Numbered from the stretch's first letter, positions 14,321 to 28,769 are shown. The stretch is 64,000 bases of DNA from Datnioides undecimradiatus (GCA_008933995.1 WARS01000011.1:17815516-17879515), one strand, 5' to 3'. The notes: generated from the letters alone by a model not told the origin. A program made the numbers and translations.

Positions 14321-14341
14321 TATATATACACACACACACAC
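14321..14341. repeat. (TA)n(CA)n microsatellite
   Basis: Alternating TA then CA dinucleotides, followed by a T-rich run, just beyond the swap70 3' end. Confidence 0.7.
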
Positions 14342-14421
14342 TTTTTTTAAATTTATTTTTTTAACCTGAATTATGACTTTGCAGGCAGATGTTTTTTATA
14401 TTGTGCATTAACCTGAAATGT

Positions 14422-14435
14422 TCAGGAGGGGGCGC
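14422..14435 (+). promoter_or_regulatory. CTCF-like motif downstream of swap70
   Basis: TCAGGAGGGGGCGC matches about 12 of 14 positions of the recalled CTCF core consensus CCASYAGRKGGCRS. It lies about 200 bp after the swap70 poly(A) signal, a plausible boundary position. Motif evidence only. Confidence 0.3.
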
Positions 14436-16150
14436 CACAGTGCCACGAACGCCACATCGCCACAGCAAGCGGTCGGAGAGGTTCAGTCACTTCTGATGGC
14501 AAAAGGCAACAGAGACGTGGGGAGCAAGGCTTACTGTCAAACTGTAGTAACTGTGGCAGCTGTAGATCATCTGGGGACAGAGCAGTTATGATTTCATTTC
14601 CATGACTTCACTGTCTGCAGCTTCTATTTTCCAAAATAAAGCCGGTCACCGTCTTCTGACTCCTCTCTGGCGATGCATGGTGCAAACAATATCATCAGGA
14701 TCATGTGCTGTTCTGTAATTGTGTAACTGTAACACCGTGTAATTAAATTGTCATTCAGTGTTTGTAATGTCTGGTCGACCAGAGGCTTCATTTAAGATCT
14801 AAGATAAGGACGGAGTGAAGTATCCCTGCAGATGACAGGTAGATGCTGCAAGTGCTCATGTTTATTTAGACAGATCTTTAATGATCAAACTTAAAATTAA
14901 AAGAGGTATTTGCCATGTATAAAATATATTTTATCTGCTATTTCATTTTTTAAAGCTTGATTCTTTGCGTTTTACTACAATTGACTACAGCTGGGTAATA
15001 ATACACGTTCAGTGTAATCATATTGTGACAGTTACAGCAGGGTATGTGTGGGAAATATTTCTTTTTAATCTTTTCCTTTTGTTGAGAAATATATGTATAT
15101 ATATGTATATGTTCTCCACAGCACGGTTTTACAAAACAGTTTTCATTAAACAAAACGCTTGAAATTTCAAATGTTCAGCTGCGTCGTACAGGAAATTCAG
15201 CTGGCACTGATTTAAAAGCGATCTGAATAACAATCAGGAGGAACAGGTCGATGAGATGACTGACACAATGTTTACCCCCAGCTATTTTTATAACTGCTTT
15301 ATTGTTTTCAGACATTTCTTATCATGATGTTCTGATTTCACTCATCCGGTCATATCTACCCGACCGTGATCTGGATTAAAAACTAAAAATCATTAACCAT
15401 TTAAAGTTAGTTGCATCCCGGCACCTTAGACTCAAAGTAAAACATATTAAGCTGCCACTCACAAAAGAGATGAGATGCACTAAGTGGCTTATGTTATGAG
15501 ACTAGTTGATGGTTCCCCATGCAGATCTACTCAAACTGAGAGCTAACAAGAGGCTCAGTTAAACGTAGACTTGACCATCACACGGTGCTTTACACACAAT
15601 GAGCATCTAATCCCGACAAACTTCAACGTGCGTAATGTGCGTCTACGCTGCCAGAGTCAGTAAACAGTATCTAAAGGTTATGCAAAACAGACCGCCGTGT
15701 AAAGTCTCCGCTTTTAGATCAACCCCCCCTTTGAAAGATCCCCAACTAAGTTAATTCACTCCATCCTCCCTCCGTATCGTGCAACAGTCGTTAATTTGAG
15801 TGAGACGGGACAGACCAAACAAACACACACAAGATACGTTCCCAAAAATCTGCGGTCCAGATGCGCTCGCCGCATACCACAGCTGCACTAACATTGCTTT
15901 ATGCAAGAAGATGGCCTGTCATTAACGCCAAGTGCCGCGCCGGATGCGCTCCGTCAGTCCCCCCTCCACCTCCCGCCCCCCCCCACACAACCCCCAGCAG
16001 CGTCTGTATCCCATCATCCCGCTCTCTTCTAAACATCCTCACACTCATCAGCCTGAGGTTATGAGGCTTGTGGCACGCGTACCGCATTCCTGGGAGGTGA
16101 TGCGAAACAGAAATGCATTAAATTCCCGATCTGGAATCCATCGCAGGGGG

Positions 16151-16214
16151 TATGTGTGCGTGTGTGTGCGTGCGTGCGTGTGTGTGTGTGTGCGTGTGTG
16201 TGTGCGCGCGCGTA
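16151..16214. repeat. (GT)n/(GC)n alternating purine-pyrimidine tract
   Basis: Imperfect TG repeat with interspersed GC steps ending in gcgcgcgcg. It sits inside a locally CpG-rich patch. Such tracts are prone to Z-DNA (general knowledge). Confidence 0.85.
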
Positions 16215-17239
16215 TGAGGGGCAGTGGAGGGAAAGGGGGGCGATCGGTTGGAAAATAAAGACAAGGCGGGGTTAAAGGGTCTCACTGCCCCCTCGAGTAC
16301 CAGAGCATCTGAATTTACAAAGTGTCTGAAGGCGTCTGAGGAATTCAAAATATATAGGGTTCGAAAGTTTTAGGAATTCTGGGTATTTACAGCAAATGGG
16401 GGTTCTCGGGAGCCCCAGGGCCTGTGGAGGTTTACGGAGCAGAGGGGTACTCCTGGGACAGTAAAATGAAATGCCTGCAGAACATTTAACTTCCTTCGCA
16501 GTATCGCATATGACAATTCATGGACCCCAGGGGTGCGATACGGCCGTATTAAGAGTTCAGGGAAGCATCTGGTGAGAGAGTAGACAAAAATAGCATATCA
16601 CTGCATCTTCACATTATAGATCTCTATGGAAGATTAAAAGGTCCCCGGAGAATTCCTGTAAGGGTCAACGACGCAAACAGATGTCCTCCTCCGCCTCATA
16701 AAAATGAAAAACATCAAAAAGTGGGTCCAGAGAGTGAGGAATTAACAGCAGCATTCCTCTTAACACCAACTACAGTGACTATTACTGTCAAGAGCTGCTC
16801 TGCCTCGCCGGTGGAATTTTAGCTTCAACCTTATTTCACCTGCGTGTCATCCCTCTCGTTCACCAGCACATGTTTCTCTGCACTGCCCTCTTGACATTTC
16901 ACAACATCCCATTAGAGCTGGATTTGTGTAATGTGGGACTTACACCAGTGACTGCAGGTTTTAGTTTAGAGATTTCGTGAGGTTCAAGGGTGCAAGGAGA
17001 CGGAATTTGGGACAAAGGATCTGGCTCCAATCAGCGCATCTGACTGAGGTTGACTCTGCACCCACAGGAAGGCCGAGCCCGAGGCCACAGCGGGGAAATC
17101 AAACCCATCTTTCTCAATTGTTCATTCCAGATATAAATATCTTTTGACAATGCAAAGAGCCAAGCTAAAGGTGAGCCGTGTGCCACTCTGACCTCCTATT
17201 TGTATTTTTACCCTCGCGGGTCAGAGGCTACAGCGGATG

Positions 17240-17560
17240 TGTGTAAGAGCAATTGCACATATACACTCACCTACTGTAAATCATGCAAATGGATGCACAC
17301 ATGAATGCACACCTAAGATCATGCATAGCGTCCACACCTGGATGCATGCACATGCACACACACAAAGGCTTAGACCTCACAATGCACGCATTCATTAACG
17401 CTCATGACACGCCTAAATGCAGGCACACACAAATCAAATGCCCACACTCAAGCGTATGAATGCTGCATGTGCACATTCGTGCACCCAAAAACACACAACT
17501 AAATACCTACACCTACATGTGCTACGGACACACACAGCTGCACAAAAACAGACGGATGCA
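17240..17560. repeat. Degenerate ATGCACAC-type minisatellite
   Basis: About 300 bp dominated by loosely repeated atgcacacac / gcacacataa units, for example around 17290-17420 and 17460-17560. The unit is too degenerate for a fixed period. Confidence 0.6.
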
Positions 17561-17569
17561 CGCACAAAC

Positions 17570-17594
17570 TATTTATTTATTTATTTATTCATTT
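17570..17594. repeat. (TTTA)n microsatellite
   Basis: About five tandem ATTT units ending in a variant attcattt, directly after the degenerate CA-rich block. Confidence 0.8.
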
Positions 17595-20500
17595 AATCCG
17601 GTCCTGTGAACTGTAATAAGTCAGCAGTGAGGTGACTGGTCGTCTATGTGGTGCTGAGGAATGCTTTACGTGACAAGACAGAAAACTTCAAACGTCTCAT
17701 CCTTTTCCTCCCCCATGAACACAAAAGAATGTGTGGCAAGGCGCAAATATAAAACACAAGTGTTTCTGTGGAAAAAACAAAAAACCCTGCAACCCTCCCC
17801 CCCCATGGACTGTGCTGCACTCCTGCCAGCGCATGAAGTTATTCCTTTTTTCACTTGAAACCGTCTGACTCATCACGACCGAGCCAAGTTTGGAGCTGGC
17901 CTCCTACCAGAGCATTGTTTACCAGCATCCTACTTAATTGCACCGAGTATATGAAACTGAGCTAAAAATACTCGAGCGCAGCAGGATTGAGAGGAAGCAG
18001 GTCCACGAGTCAGCAGAACTCGTCTTTAGCGGGTGAAAGGCCACGTGCCTGATGAGGCGGCGCTGAGGCTAACATTACCTGCACGCTCCTGTATCATCAT
18101 CCCTTCCCTAAATACACACCCTCTCTCTTCCTCCAGGATAAGTATGTCATCAACGTACAACTGAAGCTGCTATTTAAGACCGCAGAGCAACACAACCTGC
18201 TTTGTTCCCCTGTCAAAAACAGAAATATGACTCAGAGGAGGGAATGGCGCCTAATCTTAACTGTCAAAACCCTCCTGTGGTAAAAACAACAGGCTGGAGG
18301 CTTCACCACACCTCCACCTCAACGCTACCTCCCACATTAGCTCTGTCAGATTACGGCAATTTATGCTTATGAACTTTGCTTTCCAAAAGTCTTGCAAAAT
18401 CCATGATTTAAAATTCTGTGGACAATTTGAGAAAGTCAATTTTGCTGATGGGAAATACCCACCGATGACATAAAACCCTCTATGTGGCAACGGCACTCCT
18501 ACACGATGCTCTCTCACCAGATGGGCTCCTCAAATCACTTCTACATTAAAGTCACAACAACAGTTTTACAAGCTCAAGCCTCGTAAGATTTCCATGACTG
18601 TGCAAGTACACCGAAGACAAAAGAGACTTGAGAGAACACAAAACAAACTCTGAGCGTGCTATCTCTATCACGCTCGCCCTCGTTCCTGAGTCTGTTCTTT
18701 CACTTTCCTCCAGCTGTTTTGGCAGCTTCTGAGCGCTCGAGATCGTAAGAGGTCGGTTAAGAAACATTCTTCAAGTCCATGTCTGCTAAAGGAAAGAGCC
18801 ATTGGCAACCTCATGTATATTTAGGATAACGTGATTTACATAGTTCACTCCTACACATCTCATCCGTTAGCCAAGAGTTTCAGTAGCTGTAGATAATATA
18901 GATAATCTAGATAATCTGCACTGTAGCTTCAAGTTCAGTCGAGTCGCCTTAAATAAAACTGTGATTTTGCGAATTTATCAGCTGTTGCTGGTTGTTGGGC
19001 TAACGATGGTTGGAATATCTTAACGGTTCAGCCAACACTAGTGGGATGTGCAACACGCCTGTGAGTGTTAAACGCAATGCAGTTGTGAGTGTGAGTGTTA
19101 AATGCAATTATTTTTTTCACTCTGACGTGAAACAGCATCTAGTAACCCCATAATCAGGTTGTGAAGAAACAATTAAAAGAAGAAACAAGCATGGTTTATG
19201 GTTATGACTGAGCCAACACTGTCATTTTGATGTATAGCTACTGCCTCAATGGCTTGAAAACTGATTTTGTCAATAAAGTCAAAGTAATTTTAGTTATTTC
19301 AGGTATTTTGAATTTTAAGACGTCAATTAATGCTCTTTGTCTTTGAGCGTTCGTTAAAACAAAAAACCCCACGACTGTCCAGCTCTTTACTTTGAAAGTC
19401 AAAGGTCGGGTCCAGCAGGATGACCGATAACATCCAGGTCAAATTAAACAGGTGAGTGTCCGTCCAGGAGATTCAGACTGCCTAAAGTGAAACAAGCAGC
19501 TCAAACGTAGTTACACAATTCCTCACGTTGATGCGATTCTGCCCTTCCCCAGGAAACATCATGTGAGCAATTAAAACATCTTGTTACTGAGCACGTTCAA
19601 ACTGGAGCCGCAACAATTACTCATTTGTCAGAAATCTAATCTGGCCAATTTTCATTTTTCAAGCAAAACTGTGAGAAGTTCTGGGTTCTCAAGCAAAGAT
19701 TCACCGCGTTTGTTGGCTTTTCATTACTGAAGATTTGATATTTTTGGTATTTCGCATTATTGGTTTGACAAAACAAGACGTCTGATGAAGCCACCTTGAA
19801 CTCTGCGATACTTTCATGGTAATTTCTGATGTTTTGATGTTGGCGTATTGATCAAACACTTTAAACAAGTAAATAACTGCCGGATTATTTGCTAATAATC
19901 GTTAGATAGGTGTTGGGTGTCAGACATAGTTTCCTTATGGTTAAGTGATGACAGTGTGTGTGGATCAGTGGCAACATAAGTTTTAAAATCCATTACTTAC
20001 AGCACTGAGAACACTTCATATCATGATAACGATTCACAGCACCGCTTGCTCTCAGCCATACATTAAGGTCCTTTCCATCACTGTCTCATTATGTATCCAC
20101 TAAGCAACGAGGAACATTTAGATAATAAACAAAAGTAGGAATGACAGAAACTCTCACAGAAAGATGAAGTCTGCAACGTTAGCTATTCCATATCTGAAAA
20201 GGGCTCAAGAAGCCTTCAGAACCACTATAACAAGAGAGGTGAGGCACTATCTGAAAGAGCACGTCTAAAAAAAGGCAAATAAATTCCACACGTTACCCAA
20301 TCCATCCCTCCACTTAATTTGAAAGTGATGAAACATGCCTTAAACTATAAAGTTGTAATGAGGACAATGTGACAGTAATCCTTTGGCTCCAGAACTGGAG
20401 ATAAACTCTCGAATTCTAATGAAGTGTTATACAATCATTTAGCTCACACGGGTCCCAGGGTCACATTTCAAAGCATCTGAATCACTCAGAGGGGAGACCG

Positions 20501-23500
20501 GGGTGAGTGATGGCCAGTGATATGAGCCAGATTTAGATTTTTGATCCGCAATCAACGCAGCATCAGGCGAAGACTATGGCCTTTCAGCGTGCAATGTCTC
20601 CGTGACAGCGGATGACTCATGGCAGCAGAATGTGATGGAGCAGGAAACATCACTTGCAATTACACTGTTAACTTCGCAGGGATAACTATAGTAAACATGC
20701 TATTTTCGAAACACGTTTATGGGCCACTTGAGGGACATCCATCTGCTGGAATTGGAGAAGACAATGTGGAACAAAGCCACAAAACATCTTGGAAATGAGA
20801 TCTACGTTTGCACTGCTTGTTGCCTTAGTGCAAAAATAAAAAGAACAAACAGCTGTGTACTGCTGTTTCCTTTCAGTTATGATCAAAGTGTGTGAGGAAA
20901 TATAGCTGGCTTCTTGGCAAAGGACAAGGAACTTATTGCTCATGCACGCACATATATACATGTGCACAAAGCCAGAAATAGTCTGAATAAGAGTGGTCTT
21001 AACCATGATAGCTATAACAAAACAAAAAAGCAGAAACTAGATGGGGAATAATTAATATTTACCTCAACCACAAACACACCACATACTTTCCCTGTGCAAA
21101 CCCTGTGAAGCAGCTCTGTAATAGTTCTTAGAGAACTGATTGTACTAAATATCTGTGAATGTATGATGCAGGGTGAACGTGCTGAGAAAGAGCAAATGTA
21201 CTTGACTTTCCTTGAATAAAATGGCAGATGATTTTCACATAATTATGTTTTCAAAGCCAATTTGTTACGTAAGTATTTGCTGCGTGTCATTGTTAGTTAG
21301 CGTGACTCACGCAGAGGTTTCTACCAAGTAAATGCACGACACCCACACTGAGAACAGATTGCAGTGATTGATCTCCATAAATATTCAATGGAGTGAGAAG
21401 TCAGATATTTATTGGCCGAGGCACTAAATGAACAATATATCTGTGGTTGGTTGACAGTGTTGTTGATCAATATCAATGACTTCTCTTCCAGGTGCTAGGA
21501 TTTTTGGCTTTTAAAATCCATTTTTCCGTCCTGCACCCCACCCACTGGAATTTCAGGACTCTCCAAATCGATCCCTGACGTATTTGCACTTTTAGTGCAA
21601 CAACGAAAGACAAGTGAGAAACCAATATCACGAGGCACATCAGCCATAAAACGCAAATATGTGTCAGTTGCAGGTCAAAAAGTGAATCTGACATGCGGAC
21701 TTCCCTCCTCTGCGCTTCCAGTTAGTGAATAGCACGGAAATATCTCTCCATTTTAAAAGTTTGGCTTAATGTGTCATGGGGTTAATTAAGGTTGTGTCTA
21801 ACGACTATCAACAACAAATAACTGCTGGATCCCCGTGTGCCTCATCAGCATAATTAAACTCACCACCACCAACATCAGTATTCACAGTGCCTGTTTTATA
21901 GAATATTATGGAGCATGTATGGCACCGTTGGTTTATTCATCAATCTGTAGAAATTGTGTTAAACGATTAGTCCAAGTCACTGAAGTTATAAGACTTGTTG
22001 CTGTTTCACCAAGTCCTTCTAAATCTTCTTTGATAGTAAATTTAATTAATTTTGGTTTTGGATGTCGGTTAAACAAAACAAGCAATATAGTTAAATCAGG
22101 GATTGGAAAAAATGTCTTTATCTTCATTAAAATAATAATTTATTTGTTTCAATTAATTGAGACAATGAATGTTGCAATGATTTGAAATGACTGGCAGATG
22201 ATGGCTAATAAAAATAACCATTAGCTACAGCCCTTGATGGAAATGAGAAAACATGAAATTGATAGCTCCAACTTTTTTATATTCATTTATTGATGTTTTT
22301 AAACTCTGAATGGCTTGATAAATGGCAATATTATCCAGTCAGTCTGCCACTTTGCAATTACGTTATGTACCCATGTCCGTGGTTCTGAGAGGATGAATTA
22401 TAGTTGATTTTATTCTTCTTTCACTGAAACATACCAAATATTAGATGGATTACTGTGACGTTTTCTGCAGATGTTTGTCCGTGGTAGGTAATCTTTAATG
22501 GCTCCGGTGATCCTAGCACTACAAAATGTTTTGATGCTGAGAGACTTTAAAAATAACAATAGTGGCGAAACCTCTGTGACTTCTGAGAAATGTTTTACTA
22601 GTCTGAGAAAATTGTGAAGCTATCTAAACATCTGGTGTGTGATTAAGTCAAGAGGTATGAAACTGTGGGTACAGTATAAACCACTGAAATCATAACTATT
22701 TGTCATCTGTGTTGATATCTGTGTAATTCATGAAACATGGAGGCAAAAGCACCATTGCAACACACAAACCCCACTCTTTTGGGAAATATTACAGTGCTTT
22801 TAAATGGGACATAAATACCTTGATACAAAGTGATCAGAAAATCAGATTAACTAACATCTGTGGCTTAACACTCTGAGATTTCTGGCTTTCAAAAGTCACA
22901 TTTTTGTCATGTTTTGGAGCAAAATCTCACCACCAATCTGACATGCCACTCACGCACATTTTTAACTGCTTAATAATGGAAAACAGTGCCACGGCAGAGC
23001 TACTATCAAGTCATTTTGGCCCTAAATGATCCTTTTTTTTTTTTTAAATAAACAGTGTCAGCGTTTATGTGGCATTATTTTTAAAATGTGCATTTTGTAT
23101 GTAATCTTCTAAAATCAATGATAATTTAATAGGGCACTTTTGGTGAGCCAAAGAGTCAAGTGAGGTAAAGGACATGATCCTGTGATTTCAGCTTTTTCTG
23201 CAAAGAGTGGGCACTTCGCTATGTATGTGGCAGTTTAGATTTCAAGATTTCACATCTCTAATGCAGCTCCATTTGTGATGCAGGATGATGAAATAGATTT
23301 ATTTGTAGATTATTGTAGTAGCACTGTCAAATACTGAAACTAGCTAGGCAATAAAGAATAGGATGAGACTAAGCCTTGATATCCATTTATTCTTTGGTAA
23401 GCATGACGTAAACTCAAAGCCCAATGCTAAAAAACAAAATTCATGACATCTGTCTAGCCATCATGTAACTTGCAGCAGTTTCCTGTTGCGATGATTTATT

Positions 23501-23517
23501 TGTGTGTGTGTGTGTGC
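23501..23517. repeat. (TG)n microsatellite
   Basis: About eight TG units followed by catgacatgcatg. Confidence 0.8.
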
Positions 23518-23825
23518 ATGACATGCATGTATTACTAGGCAATCTGATCGGACACAACACTACATGTAAGAAAAAACACAATGGGCTACGTAGGACGACA
23601 GTGCAACACGTCAGGTACTAGGAAGACAGTGAAATATAATCCAGTAAGGCTTGTTTGAGTCATTGATCCATTATTTTGAAGGATTATCAGACACAAACAC
23701 ACCACACATTGGTTTGTAATGCAACGCGACAGCATTTCACAACTCTGTAAAGTTACCGAAGGGACCATCATTTCTCGACAACTGTGACGTGAACTAGTTG
23801 AATTACAGCGATCACATAACGAATT

Positions 23826-23864
23826 AAAATGTCTGATATGTCACTTTGACATATCTGACATTTT
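23826..23864. repeat. Short inverted repeat (hairpin)
   Basis: Arms aaaatgtctgatatgtca (23826-23843) and tgacatatctgacatttt (23847-23864) pair over 18 bp with one mismatch across a 3-nt loop. This may be a degraded transposon end or a chance palindrome. Confidence 0.65.
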
Positions 23865-23939
23865 TCGGGCCGCTTGGGACAGCGAAAAGGTTTGAACGTT
23901 AACACGTCACTTCAACCTTTCTGCAAACTTACTACAAAC

Positions 23940-24120
23940 AGTTGCCTTCTCGTTTAGCAGCAGGGAGCAACGCTGCCATTCCTTTGGAGTCAAGTTTGTG
24001 GCCACCTAATGCATTTAAGTCCCGTATTCACTCTCCTTTAACTCTATTTTCCAACTTCTATTTTCTGATGAGATGCCTGAACCACCTCAACTGGCGCCTG
24101 TTATACCAAAGAGCAGCGAC
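23940..24120. repeat. Dispersed repeat, copy 1 of 3 (diverged)
   Basis: The stretch ggccacctaatgcatttaag, then a segment with attcactctc and a later ttttcc, aligns by eye with segments at about 53690-53930 and 63440-63640. It has no coding capacity. It is probably a non-autonomous mobile element of a kind widespread in fish; the family is unnamed here. Confidence 0.55.
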
Positions 24121-27100
24121 TTTATTAACTATCACTACCCAGGACTAATCATCATTGGGAAGGGTGGAAACATTCATATAGGTGACACAATAAAAGGATA
24201 AGCAATCATTAAGCGTCTAAGTTGAATAAAAACAAGCCAGTCCCTGAAGTGGATGAATGAGCAACCAGTCTGACCTTCTATTTTGCATAGACTGTCTTTA
24301 AATATCCTCACAGTAAGCTGCATCTGAGTCTCACTGGATCACACAAATACTCAAATGCCTTTACTTTTGGAAAGTTTCAAAAAGCCCAAAGTCAACAGCA
24401 GATGAAGTGAGTTTTGGATTCCACGCCTGAGGGCTTTGTCCTCATTCAAGGATACTCATTATAAACACACTGTGGCCACACTGTAGCAGGACCCAATCCA
24501 ACTGGTCACCCTGCATTTCTAGACAGTGGAGACCTGCTGTGTGCCGACCTCGTTTCAAGGCCTAAGAAGTTGGAAATACTCGATAAGATAAACGGTCATG
24601 GATGAAATTATGAACTCAGTCACTACAACACTGGCAGAAAATTGGACATGACAAAAGATTTACTTTATATTGTGCCTAAAGTTTCTGCCCTGCCTCATTC
24701 AGCTCTGATGGACTAGTCTCTTAGGACCACTGTTGAGACACTGCTTTGTAAGGTTATGTGCTGGAATTCCCATGGCAAACTTCTCAGGACTCACGGGTCC
24801 CATGTGCTGTAAATCTGAAACATACACTCATTAGCTAGGCCCTCAATGGGTAGGAACAACAATATTTTGATGATATATAGAGGAGTTACCTGCTAAACCC
24901 CTATAAACACTGTATCTTGAGCAGATGCCTTTAGATACAGTCAAAGAGTCAACAAGCGTGCCATTGGTTCAATGTGGCTATACTGGTATGAGCTGACTCA
25001 CAACAACAACACGAACACAAAAATGTGTTGTTTAGCATGTTTAGCATTGACAGGAGAAGCTGACAGCCATGAGATTTGTTTTTCCAGGTTTACGGTTGAA
25101 TTCTGACCAGATGATGGCGCAAGAGTAAAAGTCAGGGGATAGCAGGTGTTTAAAGGTGTTTAAGTGAGAAGAAACACACCCATCTGATACTTCCTGCTGT
25201 GCTGACTGAAGACCATACTGACTATCACCAATTACAAAGACGTTTGTCCATCGCTGATGCCCCTGCAGATTAAATACAATTCATTTATTCAAAGAAAAAG
25301 AAAATGATTTATGATTTTTGGCAGTTGCTCATCCACTGGTTTTACTGGCAATACTAAGCTGTGCTGCCTCTGGTGTAATCTATGTATGTTGGTACTTCTG
25401 AACATCCTCTACCACCAGCTGTCCCTCAGCTGGTTAAGTTACAGTTTTAAAAGAGGACCAAGACTGAAACAATGAAAATGTTAACCAGAACACTCCACTC
25501 TGCTTCTTCCCCATGTTTTTACAATTAATTAATGCAGACATCTTTGCTGCGACATAGAGTTCACAAAGGTCACACTGTGCCTAAGGCAAGTAAATGTCAT
25601 AGAAAAGCTCAAATTTGGAAAATATCAAATATGCACCGTGAATAAACTAATTGAGAGGTGTTGTTTTTGTTAAAGTGGAGAAATTAATCCAATTGACACA
25701 GCACTGACACCTGCAGGCCCTCATGTGGTCAGTCCGCATCACCCTTGCCACTTCCTGTCTAATTATGTGCTACATGTTTATATAAAGTAATGATAACTTT
25801 CATACATACAGTGCAAACATCAAATAGAGTGTGTTCACGCGTGCTCTATGTTTATAGGCGACACACTTTGTATCACTGGATGCATGTGTCTTTCTGGCAG
25901 AGTGGTAGTGAACTCACACCGAGAGGGAACCTCGTCACAGCAAGATCTTACTGCAACACAGCAACTGAATGCAATGACGATGAGATAAGCTAAAAATACA
26001 GACGATAGTAAGTAAACACAGAATAAACAGCTTCACTTCATATCGTTATTTATCTCTAACCATATCGGCCAGGACTACGCGGAACATTGTCTTTCCCTTG
26101 GGCAAATTGATATTTTCCACCTGTAAATTGTAAATATCTGATCCTGTATTTTTCCACACAAAAACAACACATGCTGTGATTTTCCATTGTTTGGAAGGGA
26201 AGTAAGAGGAACGTTTAGGCCTCACATTTAGACAAGTGCATATCACTCAGTACTGAGGGAGGGGATATTCTCTTTCAGACCCATGAAGAGCACCATGGAC
26301 TTGCATACGAGAGGAGCAGAGTTAATAAATTCCTTATAATTTCTAACTTTTGTTAAAAATCTCTGGAGTAATAAAAACACAGAATGAAATGTGGGACTAT
26401 AAATAGACGCTGAATATCTAATAATATCACATAATGGATGCTTGCCAATGTTGAGCTCACACTGTGTTCTACTGACCCCTGACTGTGGAAATCAACCACA
26501 GCTTCATCCGTCCCACAACCAAACACCATATTGTCTTGATTTCTTGTACGTGTAATGTAAAAGCTATTCTTGCAGCAACAATTCAAGAGGAAAATAAATA
26601 TCTTGGCATACTGATGCAAAAGACATTTATCAAACGGTGGTCGCACAGATTTGAATAATGAGTGCACGCTGTTTTGAAATAATGAGATTCTGCAACACGA
26701 CGTGTGCCCTGCAAAGCAGATACAGGGCGACTAATATAAGAAATGGAGACGATCATGTTAAAACACAGATCACTGATTCACCCTTTTTGGCCCATGAAGT
26801 GTGCTGTGTTGCCATGACGGCACCGTGTGTGTATATCGAGGCATCCAAACGCATGACTCATGTGCTGCTATACCCATCAAACCTTTATGTGGCAGTGGGT
26901 TCTGTAAAGTCATCAAAACAGTCCTCACGCTGGCACCATTTCTTGTAGCAATGTAGCCTACGGACATGATGAAGATGATGTCTGTGGGGGCGGTAGTGGT
27001 TGTAATGTGGGCTGGGATTGCATCAGCTGTGTGCAGGTCAACACAAGTTAGGAGCAAAAGATTCTGTACAAACAGAGACGGTCTACCACTGCATTTAATC

Positions 27101-28763
27101 TGTTAACCGTCAGTTCAGTTCATCAATAGACAAGGATGTTAACTGGGCTAATTCATTATGGTTTAGGCTATAATTTTCCAAACGATCCCACCTGGACCCG
27201 TCAGTTCAGTTCAGCTGTATAGGGTGAAATATGAACAAACTATTTTGTGGTTCTGGTCCAGTTCATGTTCACAGTGTCTTTTACAGAAAACAAACCAAAA
27301 GCTGAACCAACAAGTCATACCGCCCCACACGGGGGGAAATCATATGTCAGTGACTGACAGCAGGTCATGCAGTACTTTAAAGCTCCTAATGAGAATTTAT
27401 GCTATCTGGAGTCAGGACAACTTAGAAAAAAAAAGAGAAGTAATGACCAGCAAATGATGCAGGGTATAAATAACGAAATACAAGTAGACACAGGATTAAA
27501 GTTAAGCAACACTGTCTAATAATGAGTACATCATATTACATTTTATCAAAGGTCTGAAATCACACATAATTGCTTAATTTAAAATCATTTTAATTTTGTT
27601 AAACATCTGCTGGGTCATGTCAAAGATCATCGTCTGTACATTTTAATCTATTATTAAATTTGACAAGTTAATGCTGCACCTGCCAGTTCACGCCAGGTAG
27701 ACTTCCATTACCATTACTTAGGCCATTTATTAGGCAAATGCCAAACATTTGTTGGTTTTAGTTTCTTTATCAACTTGTTGGATCAGGCTACAGTAACTTT
27801 GTAAAACTGGTAATTGGATAGAGATGACATGAACCTCGACACTTGAGATGACCTTCAAGCTCAACTGAAGCATTGGTTCCTACTAGACTAATACTTTAAA
27901 CTTCAAATAAAATTAAATTTTCAATACATTTCTAAAATATGGAGTCTTATACACATGCGATGGAGCTCAGTTTCCCAAATCTGCATGAAAATTACTCTGT
28001 GGCTTACGAGGAACACTTTACTGCGTGTTAATCTTTGCACATGCAGAGCACACTACCCTTGCTTGGAATGCTTGGAAGTAACTGGTGGGTGTTAGTAGCA
28101 CTGAAAACGATTAAACCGGTCATTTGGAGGTTCACAAGTTCAGCATAAAGCACATGTTCCTTCCTTAAATTTTCACAGTACATGCAGTTGCCATAACAAC
28201 ACAGTCCTAATTTAAATATAGTTTGCCTTTTGTAGCAATTTAAAAATCACAGATGGCTAACTTGGACTGAAACAGAGCCACCCAGAAACACATGTCCTTT
28301 AGAATTAACATAGCTATTAACATTTACACCCAACTTAACTGCTTTAAAGCAAGCATGGTCAATGAAGACACCATATAACTAACCAAAACAATTTTCAGTT
28401 TTCCAGACAAAACTGAAGAAAATGAATCAAAGAAAATACAAAAAAATGTAAATAGACTTGGTGCACAAAAGTCTCCTATTTGGACAGCCAACAATGAAGC
28501 TCCAGGGCAATTTACAAAATCATGAAATGCAGAAAAACTATTTTTTATCAACACACTCAACACAAGAACCAAATTAGAATTTACATTTGCACAAACTAAT
28601 GAGCATTAGTCATGCTATTTTTAGCATTGCAAACTTGATTATAATCTTCTTGTGCATGTTTCTGGTTTGACGGTCTACATGTGGGGTGGACGGGGTTGAC
28701 ATGAACTGTCCCACAGTCCCTCCCACTGGGTCTGGCATTCAGGTACAGCTCCCTCCCTCTGTC

Positions 28764-28769
28764 TATAAA
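28764..28769 (+). promoter_or_regulatory. adm TATA box
   Basis: TATAAA sits about 30 bp before the presumed start of the adm 5' noncoding exon and is preceded by a pyrimidine-rich stretch. Mammalian ADM is also a TATA-box gene (family knowledge). Confidence 0.6.

Larger units (their letters stand above)
14440..28760. other. Gene-poor interval between swap70 and adm
   Basis: About 14 kb with no ORF above 116 codons and no exon series matching a family I recognise. It contains a moderately CpG-rich patch (15.6-16.3 kb), several microsatellites, a short hairpin at 23826-23864 and a diverged dispersed repeat near 23940-24120. The human counterpart of this interval holds SBF2, but no SBF2-like coding sequence was seen. 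Unrecognised regulatory elements for adm or swap70 could lie here. Confidence 0.6.
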
